Assembly: GCF_963966145.1 (NCBI RefSeq)
Contig: NC_091055.1
Location: 11,160,001-11,224,000 of the forward strand
Reading direction: 5' to 3'
Origin: Tenebrio molitor
Taxonomy: Eukaryota > Arthropoda > Insecta > Coleoptera > Tenebrionidae
Length of the DNA: 64,000 nucleotides
Part shown: positions 13,076-25,700 of the stretch, piece by piece
Numbering within the stretch: position 1 is the first letter of the stretch
Layout: each line of letters begins with the position of its first letter
The notes under the pieces: generated by a model
Seen by the model: only the letters and a program-made list of their open reading frames with translations
Told to the model about the DNA's origin: nothing
The model's database searches: none
Position numbers and translations under genes: made by a program

Positions 13076-13193
13076 TGAGTACTCGCAGTACAGGTAGAAA
13101 CTAAATTGTTAACCATTAGTATACACGAACGGTGTTCGGTTCTAGTTTTGTTTCGTGGCCACATCCACGGTTCACCAAGTGGTGCCAGTCAAC
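13076..13193. promoter_or_regulatory. Compact divergent promoter region between two LRR genes
   Basis: The distal wdp donor (exon end 13075, minus) and the ATG of the plus-strand LRR gene (13194) are only about 118 bp apart. Both transcription starts must therefore lie in or very close to this interval if the distal wdp first exon is used. No TATA box is obvious. Exact start sites cannot be read from sequence. Confidence 0.45.
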
Positions 13194-15523
13194 ATGAAGG
13201 TGAGTACCAGTAGTTCGTCAGTACTAAAATAGACCACGAGAACTTCTTTGTTGTTGTCCAATTAGAAACTGTCTCAGTACGGTGCGCAACAAGAGCTGCA
13301 TCAAGGTTAGCTTAAGTCACCAGACAAACGGGACAGCATTGACAATTTTTCGCCTGCATAATGTTACCAGCCGAATTATCACTTTTCGCAACAGTTTAGT
13401 CGCCTGTCTACGTGTCAACGTTTAAACAAAGCTACTCGTTCGTTATCTCTGTTGATAAGAGTTGGTATCGCGAAACGGTCACTAATTAAATTTCTTTGGT
13501 TTAGATGAGAATGCACCCCTTTTATCTGCTCCTTGCCGTCGCTAGTACCGCGTTGGCAAAGACAGCCACCCAAACTAGCTGCATCGTGGGTTGTAAATGC
13601 AGAGAAGACACCCGAACCGGAATCGTACGGATTCACGATTGTGACAGTCCCCTTGTTTTGACACCGGAGGCTCTCGCTGACGTTTCCAAAAAGACAACCA
13701 CTCTTAGTTTTAAAAACGTCGAAATCACGCATATCGAGGGAGATGCCTTCAAAGGATTTGAAGATTTAGAAAAAGTAATCGTCGAGGATTCGACCATCGG
13801 CTCGATCGATTCCTCGGCTTTCGATTCCGGCTTGCCCGAATTGGGTACGATCAACTTTTCCAAAGTTACGTTCGCAGAAGTGCCGAGTCTGGCGTCGCAG
13901 TACTTAGAAGAACTGATTTTTAACGACTGTCAGCTGAGCAAAGTACCGAATTTGGAACAGCTGCCCGCATTAGATTTCTTAAATCTCGCTAATAATTTGA
14001 TCAAAGAGATTGACGAGTCCACGTTCGTTCACGTCACCGGTCTGGAAGAAGTTAACTTGTCTAACAACAGTATCACTAAACTTCCTCCGTATTTGTTCGC
14101 CAAAAACGAAGATTTCAACACTTTGAATCTAGACGATAATCCTCTAGAAACATTCGTCTTAGAAAACTGTTCCGCGTTAGAACTCCTATCTTTAAGAAAT
14201 TGCAAACTGACAACTTTTGATAGTGGTGCTACGAAAAATCTCAAATCTCTCACTTCGCTCGACTTGAGCGGCAACCAAATTTCTGTTTTACCGATTGACG
14301 TCTTCGAACCGATCCCAGACTTGAACTTTTTGAACTTGTCAAATAACAAACTTGTAGAACTTGATGATGATATTTTTGCGGAAAACGTCAATCTCGACAG
14401 GATCGTTCTCGACAACAATCCCCTCGACCATCTACCTAAGTTTCAAGCCAACGGTGAGCTTTTCAAGACTTACACCTTCTCGTGCAAAAACTGCGGTCTC
14501 AAATCAATCGACGTGTTTGAAAACATGAGAGATCTTATAACCCTCGACTTGTCCAACAACCAAATTCAAGATATCGATGGAATCTTTACCAAAATGCAAG
14601 CTCTCAAAGAACTGTCGTTGTCAAACAATCAAATCAGGACAGTCGGAGTCAATTCGTTTGCTGCCAACAGTTCCCTCAAGACTCTAGATTTGTCCGGTAA
14701 TCCACTTCTTCCTCTGGACCCCGTCGTTTTTGCCACCATTTCCTACTTGAAAAAACTAAACATCAGCAACTCAAATCTGGAACAGTTGTGGACCAACCAC
14801 AATGCCAATCTTCCCTCGTTGGAAGAACTCTACGCCAAAGACAATAAACTGACCGTGGTGACAGTCGACGATGTCTCGGTCATCCCGAAGCTGAAACTGA
14901 TCGATTTGGAGAACAATCCGTTGGCGTGTACCGAGAGTGTCGACGATTTGATCTACTACTTGGTGAGCAAGTCGATCTACCCCAAAGACGCAGGAGAAAG
15001 CATCATCAAGACCCACGAAGAGTTGCGATCTGATGGTGACGTTACCTACAATCCGACCCGCGCTTGGGAAAAACTCTTCCCAGCGGAATGCATCATCGAC
15101 AGCTTGGAGGACCCCGACGCGTACAACGACCTGGACAGCACGAGCTACGAGATGGAATACAACATGGACGACAAGACAGACGTCGACGTCCAGGAGTCTG
15201 TTTTAGACACGAGCGGTTTCAACCTGGCCAAGGCTTCTTACATCCTGTCGATCACTTCTGTATTCATACTGACAGCTCTTTTGGTGCTGTTCGTCGCCGT
15301 TGTCATCACGCTTTTGATCTTGAAGCGAAACAAGTCGTTCAACATGCATAACGGAAATCTTCCCAGATTGAAGATACCTTTATGGCATACTACACCGGGA
15401 CAGAAGAAACACAGCGGTTCTGTCTACAAACCGTTGTCCGAAGAACTGTCCGGACCCCGTACTCCGATTATAAACCGATACGAGTTCAAACAAACTCCGC
15501 AAGTACATAATTCAATACCTTAA
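13194..15523 (+). CDS. LRR single-pass transmembrane protein, divergent neighbour of wdp
   Basis: Exons 13194-13199 (only ATG AAG, followed by donor GTGAGT) and 13505-15523 (acceptor TTGGTTTAG), phase 0, 674 aa. If the tiny exon were skipped, translation could still begin at the ATG at 13505. Seen (numbering from the large exon): signal peptide to about residue 18, N-terminal cysteine cluster (C26, C30, C32, C46), about 16-18 LRRs from 65 to 475 with LxxLxLSNNxI cores, a stalk, a membrane helix at about 578-605, and a short tail with YKPL (641-644), a possible YxxPhi sorting signal. It is a cell-surface protein; ligand and role are unknown. I do not recognise a specific ortholog. Head-to-head with wdp and sharing its class, so the pair may be co-regulated or an old duplication. 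Poly(A) signal AATAAA at 15722-15727. Confidence 0.9.
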
Positions 15524-15721
15524 AAATAATCGCGTTTAATCATACATATAGGGTTTTCTAATTATATTATGTATTTACTTTAGTCAGTTGTAAATTTTGC
15601 GCTTATTGTTTTAATTATTATACGTAGGTTACACAAAATAGTGTTACAAGTGTTAAACTATTACTCTTAATTTATGCATTCGTGCATATTCATGAAACTA
15701 TAAGATTGTAGTTGAAATCTT

Positions 15722-15727
15722 AATAAA
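15722..15727 (+). terminator. Poly(A) signal of the LRR gene
   Basis: AATAAA about 200 nt after the stop codon of the plus-strand LRR gene; the first canonical signal downstream. Confidence 0.6.
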
Positions 15728-18700
15728 TTTTATAAATGGGTATCAGCATTTTATTTGAAAAATTTTCTCGTATCTAATTTCGGAAAATCACGTCTGTTTG
15801 TTTTTCAAATTTCGCGAACGTTATGAACATTATTATTAGACAAACTGCTACAAAATTCGTAGAAAACAAAACAGAATTTCCCAATTAAAAACGACTAATT
15901 TTTAGCAGAGCGAAATTACAGAGGTATTCACTTATTTACTTCCTCGCTTATCTGATAAGGTGATTGTTTTATTTATTTATTTTTAAGATAAAGCTAAAAT
16001 AGAAACGCAGACATCATTTTTTTAAAGGTAATTTTACTAATTAATTAATGGATTTTAATTAAGAAATTGTTATGATATTGATTAGGAAATGAATAACTAA
16101 TTAATTTCTAATTTCCTTGCAACGTTCAAGGAAACACCGATGAGAGAATTAAACTCTGGATTTTCCAAAAAAAATTCAAGGTAAATATAATGTCTAGTTA
16201 GTTGTTAGTATTCGTAACAGCATACTTGGCACGAATATGCAACATAATCAATTAAAAAAAAATCGTGATTTTGAAATCTTGTTTTGAATGATTTTAAAAA
16301 TTTACAAAATAGGTGGTGTGATTCATCACCTGCGTTGCCTCCGTGAATGCTTTCACTTCGTTAGGAAGTTGTGTTGGCCTCATTGCAAGTATCTCATTTT
16401 TAACATAATTTTACTTGTTTTATATAACATGGTGAAGTTGCAAAATTTGTTATATTTGACTTGACATTGCTCAATTGTTGTTGCTCGTTGTGCGAGTTTA
16501 ATGAAGGGTGACGAATAGTAAATTGACGTGTTTACTAATCAGGGTTAAAGTAGCCCCGATACAAAAAAAAGCGTAAAGTTAAAAATAAATCACTTAAAAA
16601 AATCGAAATAATTAAAGACGTTTTTGTTTATTTAATTCGTTTGTACCTACAATAATGATTCAGGTGTTGTCTGGACATTTGCATAATCTTGTGGTGACTG
16701 CGCATGCGCCTTCGATATTAATGAATAATGAGTATTTGAAGTTTGATTGTCGTTCTTGGTATAAACTAAACATTTTAAAAAATAAAATAATCGGAACTTC
16801 TTCGAACAGACGATAAGAGCATTTCCGGTGGCTAATCTGCAGCATGTTAAGAAGTGACTGGGTTTAACTTAGCTCTAAAAAATAATTCCAAAAGGAAGGT
16901 CATACTCATACGTTTGGAAAAAAATGTTTTTTCAATCTTTCACAAAAATCAAATGGTTTCTTCAAAGGTCTCCATAAACTATGTACTTGTGGTATGTATT
17001 GATTATTTGTTTTAAACTAGTAACATAAACTAAATGGAGAGGTGTTGTGGCGAATAATTCTGAAGAGTCTGGATAAATTCGGTGAGCTGAGGAGCACCTG
17101 TAAATTCGATTTCGTGACCGTAATATTATTTCCATTACGTGCCACGTCCTGATCGATATCAGACAACTGTATCTTAATTAACATGGTGCAAATGTACAAA
17201 AACAATCAAACCAATAAACGCACTAAAAGCTTGTCATTAATCGAAATCTGCAAAACTTCATGTGATTTTGACAATGGCGTTTGAAGTGCACCGTGATTAT
17301 TCACTACTTATCCTTAAACATATTTAATTACGATTTTGTTTAAATTTGATACAGGTCTTAGTCAAGAAAAAAAAAATATGTGTCGGCCAGGGCGATAAAA
17401 TTATCTCGTTTGCTAGCCAATGCCCTTTACTCTGATAAAGAAAACGTGTAAACTTGTTTTTTAAATGGTAAACAAAAAATAAATTAAAAGTGACAAAATT
17501 GTTGTCTCATCCATAAATTGTTTACGCTTTTTCTTGTTAATGGTAGTAGTGAAAATTCGGATTAATCGATGTTCGCGGAATATTTTTAAAATCGAGTCAG
17601 TGTTGAAAGTAAAACGCACTAACGATTCTGTAGTTGTCCGATTATCGTTATTATCATCATCAGGTCGTTAATTGATAAAGTACACTTTCTTTGATTGGAG
17701 GGAACTTGTCCGATATAGTAAGAGACAATGTTTTGAATCAAATTTAATCACCATTGAATTCCAAAGTTTAAGACAGCCTAGTTATGAATTTAGGGGGTGT
17801 ATCTGTTAACATGTTAATACATTCATGTTCCCGTTTCCCTTTGGGTGTGAGTCTATTCAAACAGTATCTAGATCATTATGACAACTTCAGTTCACGAACA
17901 GGATAAGACAGGGATACCAATACACATGCTGCATCCAAATAAATCGCAAAAATTAATTAAACGCTACAACAAAAACACGATAAGTGTTACTGGGAACAAA
18001 ACAATACTCGAAGAATGCATTACTCATCAAAATATTCAGACTGATAACTTGTTCCTTCTGTTCGAGTGAAATGAGAAAATTCGTGGCAAGAACCGATCAG
18101 ATAAAAATTTTCTCAAAGAAAACAGCTGCTTCCGCGACATTTTAACAAAGTGATGAAACTAGGGCAATACCCGATTTAGACCGTTCAGAATTCAATTGGA
18201 AAAAATTGTGACCATTAAATATAAATACATTCTAATGTGGATATTTTGTGGCAGAGGTCAAGGACGGGTCGTCAGACAACCTGACAAGCCTGGATGCTCA
18301 TTGTCATTCATGAAAAAATCTCACGATTTAATCAGGCTGAAAATGATTTGGTAATTTATTCGAAGAGGAAGTCGAGATACTTGTGCGCCAATAAATGAGG
18401 GAAAATGAACTCTGACCTGTCACAAAGAGGATATTCAGCTGTGACCTCTTCGGTCAAAAAAATAGCCAACGAGTGTATCATTCGTGATGCACATTTTGAA
18501 AGAGTAATGAAGGATAGTTTGGTTATTGCGCAGTCAGAAACTTCAATAAGCCGCTATCTTATTTGCTTTCGGTGTTGAAACACCTGCAAATGGAACGATT
18601 CCTTTATTTGGAGCAACGCATTTTGTAAATATAATATATAATAAAAAAAAAATAAAAAACAAAAATGTTTGCGGGACGAAACGCATTTTCAAAACAATCG

Positions 18701-19933
18701 TTTTTGTCGAAATGTGTTGTGAAAATATTGTTGTGTCTAAAAGATTAGTCCATTCTTTATTCGAGTATGACAACAGCGATTATTCTTCCTTTTAAATTGT
18801 CTGGACGAGTGGACACATTAAAATAAACGAGTCCAAGGACCCGGGACAGACAAGCTCAAAAATTCAACGGAGTTAAATCTGCAACGTATGTAGGGCCGCG
18901 AAATGCGACCAGTTGGATTAATTAATTTATTCCCCATTCAGATTTATTCACATTTTATCTTTCTCCAAGTCTTCGAGTGTTTTGTTTGCTTTGTGGTCAC
19001 GTATATTCAGTTCTCTCGCTAAAAGCATCATTTTAAATAAAATGATTATTTTATCGAGTAACAAAAACAAGTTTTTTTACTTCTATGTAATTGATTGATA
19101 AAGATCGATAAAAACAATGAAGCTGTTATGTTCCTAATAGATAACAATATTAATAGCCTATATGAAAATAAGTTGATTGTTAATTGAACATTGCATATCT
19201 AATGGAACAGAATTCTAAAAAAATTATTAATTATTTTTGTGTAGAAATTCGTATTGAATTAAAATAACGAGGTGTTCATGATAGTTTGTCTAAATCAAAT
19301 TATAGATGTCTTGGACCGCAGGAATTTATTACGCATTTGGTATTGTTTTATTGAAGTAATCGATCCCAACTGGTCAAATTTTCATTAGTAATTGTATGTG
19401 GCGACTGTGAATGATAGTTGCAAAGAACTAAAATAAAAAATTAAGCGCAGTTGGAGTTTGTCGTCTGTTTAACGACGTTCTTAATGTGAGGAAAAATTTT
19501 GTAAACGATGATAAAAGGTTGTTTGAAAAATCAGTGCGAGTGTCTGAAATTTTTTATTGTTAAAATCAACAAATTACACAAGTTATAAATAAATTAGATA
19601 ATTCCGGGGCACTCAAAACATTCAAAACAATTTAAGACAATAATGATAATGCCTATGGTTAGTTTAAACAGCAGCATGTACAATGTCACGTCATTGAGTT
19701 TATTCATAGGCATCAGGACGGGGAGAACCGCGTTGGTTTATTAGAAATTCATTCGAATTTAATTCCACCATGCAAATTTTCCACGCAATCGCCAAAAAAT
19801 TAAATCAACATTAGATATGACATTTTAAAACGGGCGCATTATTGTTAAACCTTTGGACTTGTTTATCGAGTCGAATCGAAAGCGTTTCCCAGAGCAGAGT
19901 GCGACAGATCGTCGGTGCGCCAAAAAAGTGAAA
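15728..19933. other. Intergenic AT-rich stretch
   Basis: No supported gene. An ATG-initiated 63-codon frame at 17878-18069 has no recognisable similarity, repeat signature or nearby splice sites. The last about 60 bp before 19934 are richer in GC and presumably hold the ADHFE1 promoter and 5' UTR. Confidence 0.5.
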
Positions 19934-21928
19934 ATGGCATCGAGGAAAAACGTTCTGAATTTGATCCAGGTCGTGGCGTCGAATTCGTAAGTATCGTGGC
20001 GATTTGTTTATCTAGAGAGGGTCAACGTGACACGTTGCAGGTGTAAATGTCCTGCTCATTCTAACACGGGAGCCGTCCATGTCAGCAGCGTGGCCAACGC
20101 TCTGCCGTCTAAGGAGTACGCCTTTGAAGTAACTATCCTTTATCCTTGTTAAAACAATTTAATCTCTCGTGCATGAATCCAAATTATTTAATTAAAACTG
20201 ACCTTCCAACCACAATTTAATAATTAATGAAGACACGTTCGCGAGAGCGGATGCAACATGCGTTGTCTAAATTTAGGCGCAGTTCGCGCTCTCTCAATCG
20301 CTTTTTCTCCAAAGATGGCCTCATCGACGGTGCGCTACGGCGAAGGCGTCACCAGGGAGGTCGGCATGGACATGGCGAACATGGGGGCGAGGAGCGTGTG
20401 TCTCGTGACCGACTCCACTCTGGTCAAGCTGCCCCCGGTGCGCGCCGCCGTGGACTCCCTCGCCCGCAGCGGCGTAAACTTCGAAGTGTTCGACCGGGTC
20501 AGAGTCGAACCCACCGACGAGAGCCTCCTAGAGGCTGTGGCTTTCGCGAAAGGGGGCAACTTCGACGCTTACGTCGCTGTCGGCGGAGGTTCCGTCATCG
20601 ACACGTGCAAGGCAGCTAATTTGTACGCGTCAAATCCGGAAGCGGACTTCTTGGATTACGTGAACGCTCCGATCGGGAAGGCTAAAGCGATCGAGCGACC
20701 GCTCAAACCCCTAATCGCCGGTAAGTCGAGGCTTGTAAAACCGGTGTCGCTGCTTGATCCGCTGCGATTTCAGTTCCCACGACTTCCGGGACCGGCAGCG
20801 AGACAACCGGGGTGACGATTTTTGACTATAGAGCTCTACACACCAAAACGGGCATCTCCAACAGGGCACTGAGGCCCATCTTGGGCCTGATCGACCCGCT
20901 TCACACTCTGTCGCTGCCGGAGAAAGTCGCCGCTTATTCAGGTTTCGACGTGTTTTGCCACGCATTGGAATCATTCACTGCGATTCCGTACAAGGAGCGC
21001 ACACCTTGTCCTTCGAATCCTGCAGCGAGACCGGCGTATCAGGGTCAGAACCCTATTTCGGACGTGTGGGCCCGCTACGCGCTCAACATCATCAGCAAAT
21101 ACTTCAAAAGGTTGACACTCCGTCCACCACTTCTCCCGTAACGAGATTCTTTCAGAGCGGTGTACCAACCCGACGACCTCGAGGCGCGCTCCGCGATGCA
21201 CTTGGCCTCCACCATGGCCGGCGTGGGGTTCGGGAACGCCGGGGTCCACCTCTGCCACGGACTCTCCTATCCCATCTCCGGAAACGTAAAGTCTTTCACG
21301 CCCAACGACTACAAGTAAGACTTAACACCGCGTCTGCATCTGTCACGTCTTGTCTTTCAGCGATGACCACCCCATCATTCCTCACGGGCTGTCTGTGGTG
21401 ATGAGCGCTCCGGCGGTCTTCCAGTTCACGGCTCCTGCGTGCCCCGAAAAACATCTTGAAGCGGCAGAAATCCTCGGGATCGACATTCGCAACGCCAAAA
21501 CGGCTGACGCCGGAAATATTCTTTCGGACGTCATGAGGGAGTACATGAGCGTGATGAAGATCGAAAATGGACTTTCCGCTCTTGGTTTTGACAAAAACGA
21601 CATTCCTCAACTCGTACAGGGGACTTTACCGCAGGTACTGCGCATGCGTTGTGACAGTATTTGTGATTGAGTACTGTAATTAAACCACAAATAATCTAAT
21701 GTTTTATTCAGACAAATAGTCTTCTGGTGAACACTGGTTGTTTAACCTATGAAGTCTTACACTAGGTTATGCTTAATTATTAAACACAAGAACAAAAAGT
21801 ACATTGTTACGAACTCATTAAGTTAACAAATTGTTATGTTTCAGAATCGCATTACCAAGATGGCACCGAGGGAACAATCTGAAGAAGACTTGGCAAATTT
21901 ATTTGAACAATCAATGACGGTATACTGA
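19934..21928 (+). CDS. ADHFE1: Hydroxyacid-oxoacid transhydrogenase, mitochondrial
   Basis: Exons 19934-19986, 20041-20128, 20315-20720, 20774-21110, 21156-21314, 21361-21634 and 21845-21928 join in phase to 466 aa, the family's usual length. The enzyme is an iron-type (group III) alcohol dehydrogenase that oxidises 4-hydroxybutyrate to succinic semialdehyde while reducing 2-oxoglutarate to D-2-hydroxyglutarate in mitochondria (family knowledge). Seen: basic N-terminus, CKCPAHS near residue 19, nucleotide loop GGGSVIDTCKAAN (137-149), PTTSGTGSETTG (184-195), CPSNP and RPAYQGQNPISD (261-279), NAGVHLCHGLSYP (322-334) and IPHGLSVV. Likely metal ligands are D241, H245 (GFDVFCHALES), H326 or H329 and H356. 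The donor of exon 4 (AAAAG/GTTGAC) is weak but required by phase and homology. The exons are strikingly GC-rich next to their surroundings. Confidence 0.97.
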
Positions 21929-21934
21929 GTATTT

Positions 21935-21940
21935 AATAAA
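21935..21940 (+). terminator. ADHFE1: Poly(A) signal of ADHFE1
   Basis: AATAAA six bases past the ADHFE1 TGA, which implies an extremely short 3' UTR if used. Confidence 0.6.
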
Positions 21941-22755
21941 ACTGTATTCAATACTTGAGAGTATCTACAATACATTCTGGCTAATAATTATTAGTTACAG
22001 GAAATATATTACGTACATCAAAAGCCATTAAATTGTTTAATAGCATGTTTGTGCCCAAACAATACTGTAAATAAAATACGATAAAAAATATTGTAGTAAT
22101 TTGGATATGTTGAATAAATCATATTGAATCGAGTTTGTGCAGTAGTCTTGAAGGGTAAATCAAGTAATAATAAACAATGTTGTGCTTACCGCAATCACAA
22201 AATAAATAAATATTTCATTTACCTAATAATACACATCTTAGTTATCTTATATGTACACTGGCAATTTATATATTCATAGCTATATATACTACATCTGCAT
22301 AAGAACAATAGATTTTTCTTTGGTTTAAGAATTCTAACAGGCGATCACTCGTATAAATTAATTTTTCTACAAAAATATGACTTTATATACACAAACATGC
22401 TTTTATAATGTAATCAAGCAAGTGACAAATAGGTACATCAGTCAAATTTAATAATTTGAGGAACAAAACATCTCCAGGCTCACAACGATTATAAATTATA
22501 TTTACATTGAACCACGTATTCTGTCGTTAATAATAAAATACAAATTGAACGGTTAAAAAAAATAGTAAGTAATAATAAATACGGAAATTATGGCAGAAAC
22601 TGATATAGTAATACTCTACTGACAATATGGCTTACAACGTTCAAATCAATTTTGATAAAACCGCTATCGACAATGTTAACAGAAATGTTTCAAAAACTGA
22701 CAATACTCAACAAATTTCAACCACCTATTAAACCGTTCGATCGCGCCAGCAGCTA
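21941..22755. other. Convergent 3' intergenic region (ADHFE1 / Asap)
   Basis: AT-rich sequence between two convergent genes, largely presumed Asap 3' UTR. No canonical minus-strand AATAAA occurs here; ATTAAA variants lie near 22447 and 22036. The next canonical minus-strand signal (near 21703) would place the Asap 3' end inside ADHFE1 intron 6, giving antisense overlap. Confidence 0.4.
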
Positions 22756-25700
22756 CTAATCCGGCAGCCTGTGGACAAAACTTACAGGGAACATGCCCTT
22801 CCTGTCGGGTTCGTTCTCGACCATCCCTTCCATCCAGTTCTCGTCGTCCGTGTGTTCGTTGATGACGATTATGATCTCTCCCTCGCTGAAGGACAACTCG
22901 TCGTCGTTATCGGCACTGCAGTTGTACAAAGCTCTACATCTTTTCAATCCGTTGCTCCCGTTTGGCGTGTAGGGCAGTCTTCCTGTCAACATTGAGCGTG
23001 GAGAGCAGAGAGATCCGGTGGAGATCGGACTAGACGACACTTTGTGAGGGGGAGAGTCGGACGCCTAGAAGAGATGTCGTGTGAGTGTCGGTCTGCGACG
23101 TCAGGACGAGCAAAATGAACGATTAGGCTGGCACAAGTCGATGGTTGTTTACTGCGCATGCAACTGATTGGTTCGACGTTTCGAATTAAGTGTGAAAAGC
23201 ACGAACAAAGCTGTTATGTCAGCGAAAAATGGCAGTTTGCACACTCGCACATGCCAGAACACGACAGCACGTTTACCGGGATAGAAACAGCGTTCTCTTC
23301 AGCACAACTTTCCAAACGAAACTTGTATCTCCTCTGCAAACCAATCAGGCTCAAAATATACCCAACAGTTAGTCTCTAGTCAAATTAATCTCGTATCCCA
23401 TTCGGACGTTGCGCTAAGACTAAACGTTCGGACACTCACCCTTCTAGGTGGCGGTACGGGATTGTGGAGTGAACCCGGCACGTCGATGTCGGACGCCATC
23501 GACGAGATGCTTTCCGTTGAGCGACCGTTCGAAAGACGGCTCGAGTTCGGCGCCGGAGGCGGAGGATTCTGCGGCCTCCTGACCACTCCCATTTTATCAC
23601 TCTTACAATCTGAAGATATGACTAGTTTACTTCCTGAAATCCCGTCGAGGGGCGACTAATAAACAGAGCGGACCACCCCGACTTACCTATTGGTATCACA
23701 GATCTACCTGAGCTTGAATCGCTGCTCGGTGAACGCTTATGGGTATGACTTAAGGTGTGGTATCCCGCAGCTATAGGATCCGACGGTGTTCGACTATGAC
23801 TACTTGGTAAAGTCCCGTACTGCAGTTGCATTGAATTTGGGGGCGGTGGGAGCGGCGCCACTCTCTTTTTTAAACTGGCGTGAACTAAAAACTCTTCGCG
23901 ACGGTTATCACCGCGCTTTCGTCGCCCACTCGATTCTTACCTGGTTTTCTGGACTGCGGAGGCGGCGGCGGAGGCATTTGTCTATTATTACTGTTAGGAC
24001 TGCTTCCTAATTGTAAACTGTCGCAAGTGGACGATCGCGATCTTAACGTTACGGGAGAATCGCCTCCGGTGTAACTGGGCGGGCGGGAACGGTTTTTCTT
24101 TTCTGGTGTTAGTGAACCATTCTGAAAGCAAATTGTTAACGTTGAAAATTAAGACAATCGAGGGACACTCACTCTGTCTTCGATTATCGTCTCGTCATCC
24201 GAAAAATCAGTCGAACCATCATCGTGAGACAAGTTCCAGTCGATGTTTATGTTATCGAAAAAGTTCTTCTGTCGGTTTGCCGCATTCATCAACTAACACA
24301 AAATGAAATAAAACATTAAAATCAACTTCACCAAATGCTACTCTGTAGTTTGTGTGGACGTTAGTGAAAAAAATTTCTTCAGTAGAGTAGAGTTGTATTT
24401 ATTATATCAGAACCATTTTCAGCATTGATTGGCGTACCTAACATTGTGAGGATTATTAATTTGAAATCGACTCTGGAAAATGTACTACTTATTCTTATTA
24501 TGCAGATTATTTCACGAGTGATAATGAGCCCGGCGGAATTGAAAATGCAACCCACAATACATTTGCAACGCTAACCTGGATACTTTAAATATCGTATTGT
24601 TTTAAAATGAAATTATGAATCCATGATAGCTTTGCTTCCAATAATTTAATTTGTCACAACTGACATTTACGAAAAAGTTAAAATACGTCAATTAAAATGT
24701 ATTCGAACGATGAGAAAAGAGACATGATCCTGATTTAAGGCGAATGTAATAAAAATGCCTCTGCCGTTGCGCGTTTATGCAGACATTTTCCCAAACACTC
24801 TGTTTTTTCATAATTTCATTTAATCAAGCGAATATGACATTTATGTCAAAATTGACGAAACTGCAGTTAACTATCTTTTTCGTTCTGAAATAAAAAAACA
24901 AATATCCACGTTAGCGTTGCAAATGTATTGTGGGTTGCATTTTCAATTTCGTCAGGCTCATTATCACTCGTGAAACACCCTGTATTGTATATGCGTGCGC
25001 CAACTGCAAGGTATGCTACTGATTGATTAACTTCGCTTATTCTCAACTTCGATTCGAGTCCAATACTACCGCGTGGGCAACAATAACTGTTTGTTGGCAA
25101 TTAAAAAAAAATACTTTAAATTGGAAACACTGTGAATTGTATATATTTCTGTTTGTTTTATTGTCATTATTGACAGCTCACACAAATTTCAAATTTTAAC
25201 GTTTTGGATTTTGTGATCATTTATTGATAAAATAGTTTTCTCCTTAGAACATGACATAAGAACCAGTTTTATTGCCAACTCAAACAGTAATTGTTGCGCA
25301 CGCTGCACGAAACATCTCTAGACATGTTCATTTCTCTCACTTTTTGTTGTTTTCAATTGATCAAAACATTACACAACACTTTATATTTCCCAAAATAACA
25401 ATACGTTTTTTCAAATTAAAAAGAATTCATATTATTCAATGAGCTAAAAATTATATAACCCTGATAAACATTCGGTTAAATAATTTAACTAAAAAAGTCG
25501 AAATTCAATGATTTTGACTACATCATAAAATCGTAACTGCTGACCTGAATTTTATTAAATGTAAGAATTGGTATGATCTGTTATTGTTGTTAATATTTCA
25601 TCTTAGACTTGTAATAAAGTGTAAAGGGGCGGTCACGTGATCTGCGCGCAAAACCATGGTCGAGTCCATTTGCCGGAAAATAGGGGAGATTTGTCAGAGA

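Noticed and set aside
17878..18069. 63-codon ATG frame
   Set aside because: No similarity, no splice context, length expected by chance over this distance.
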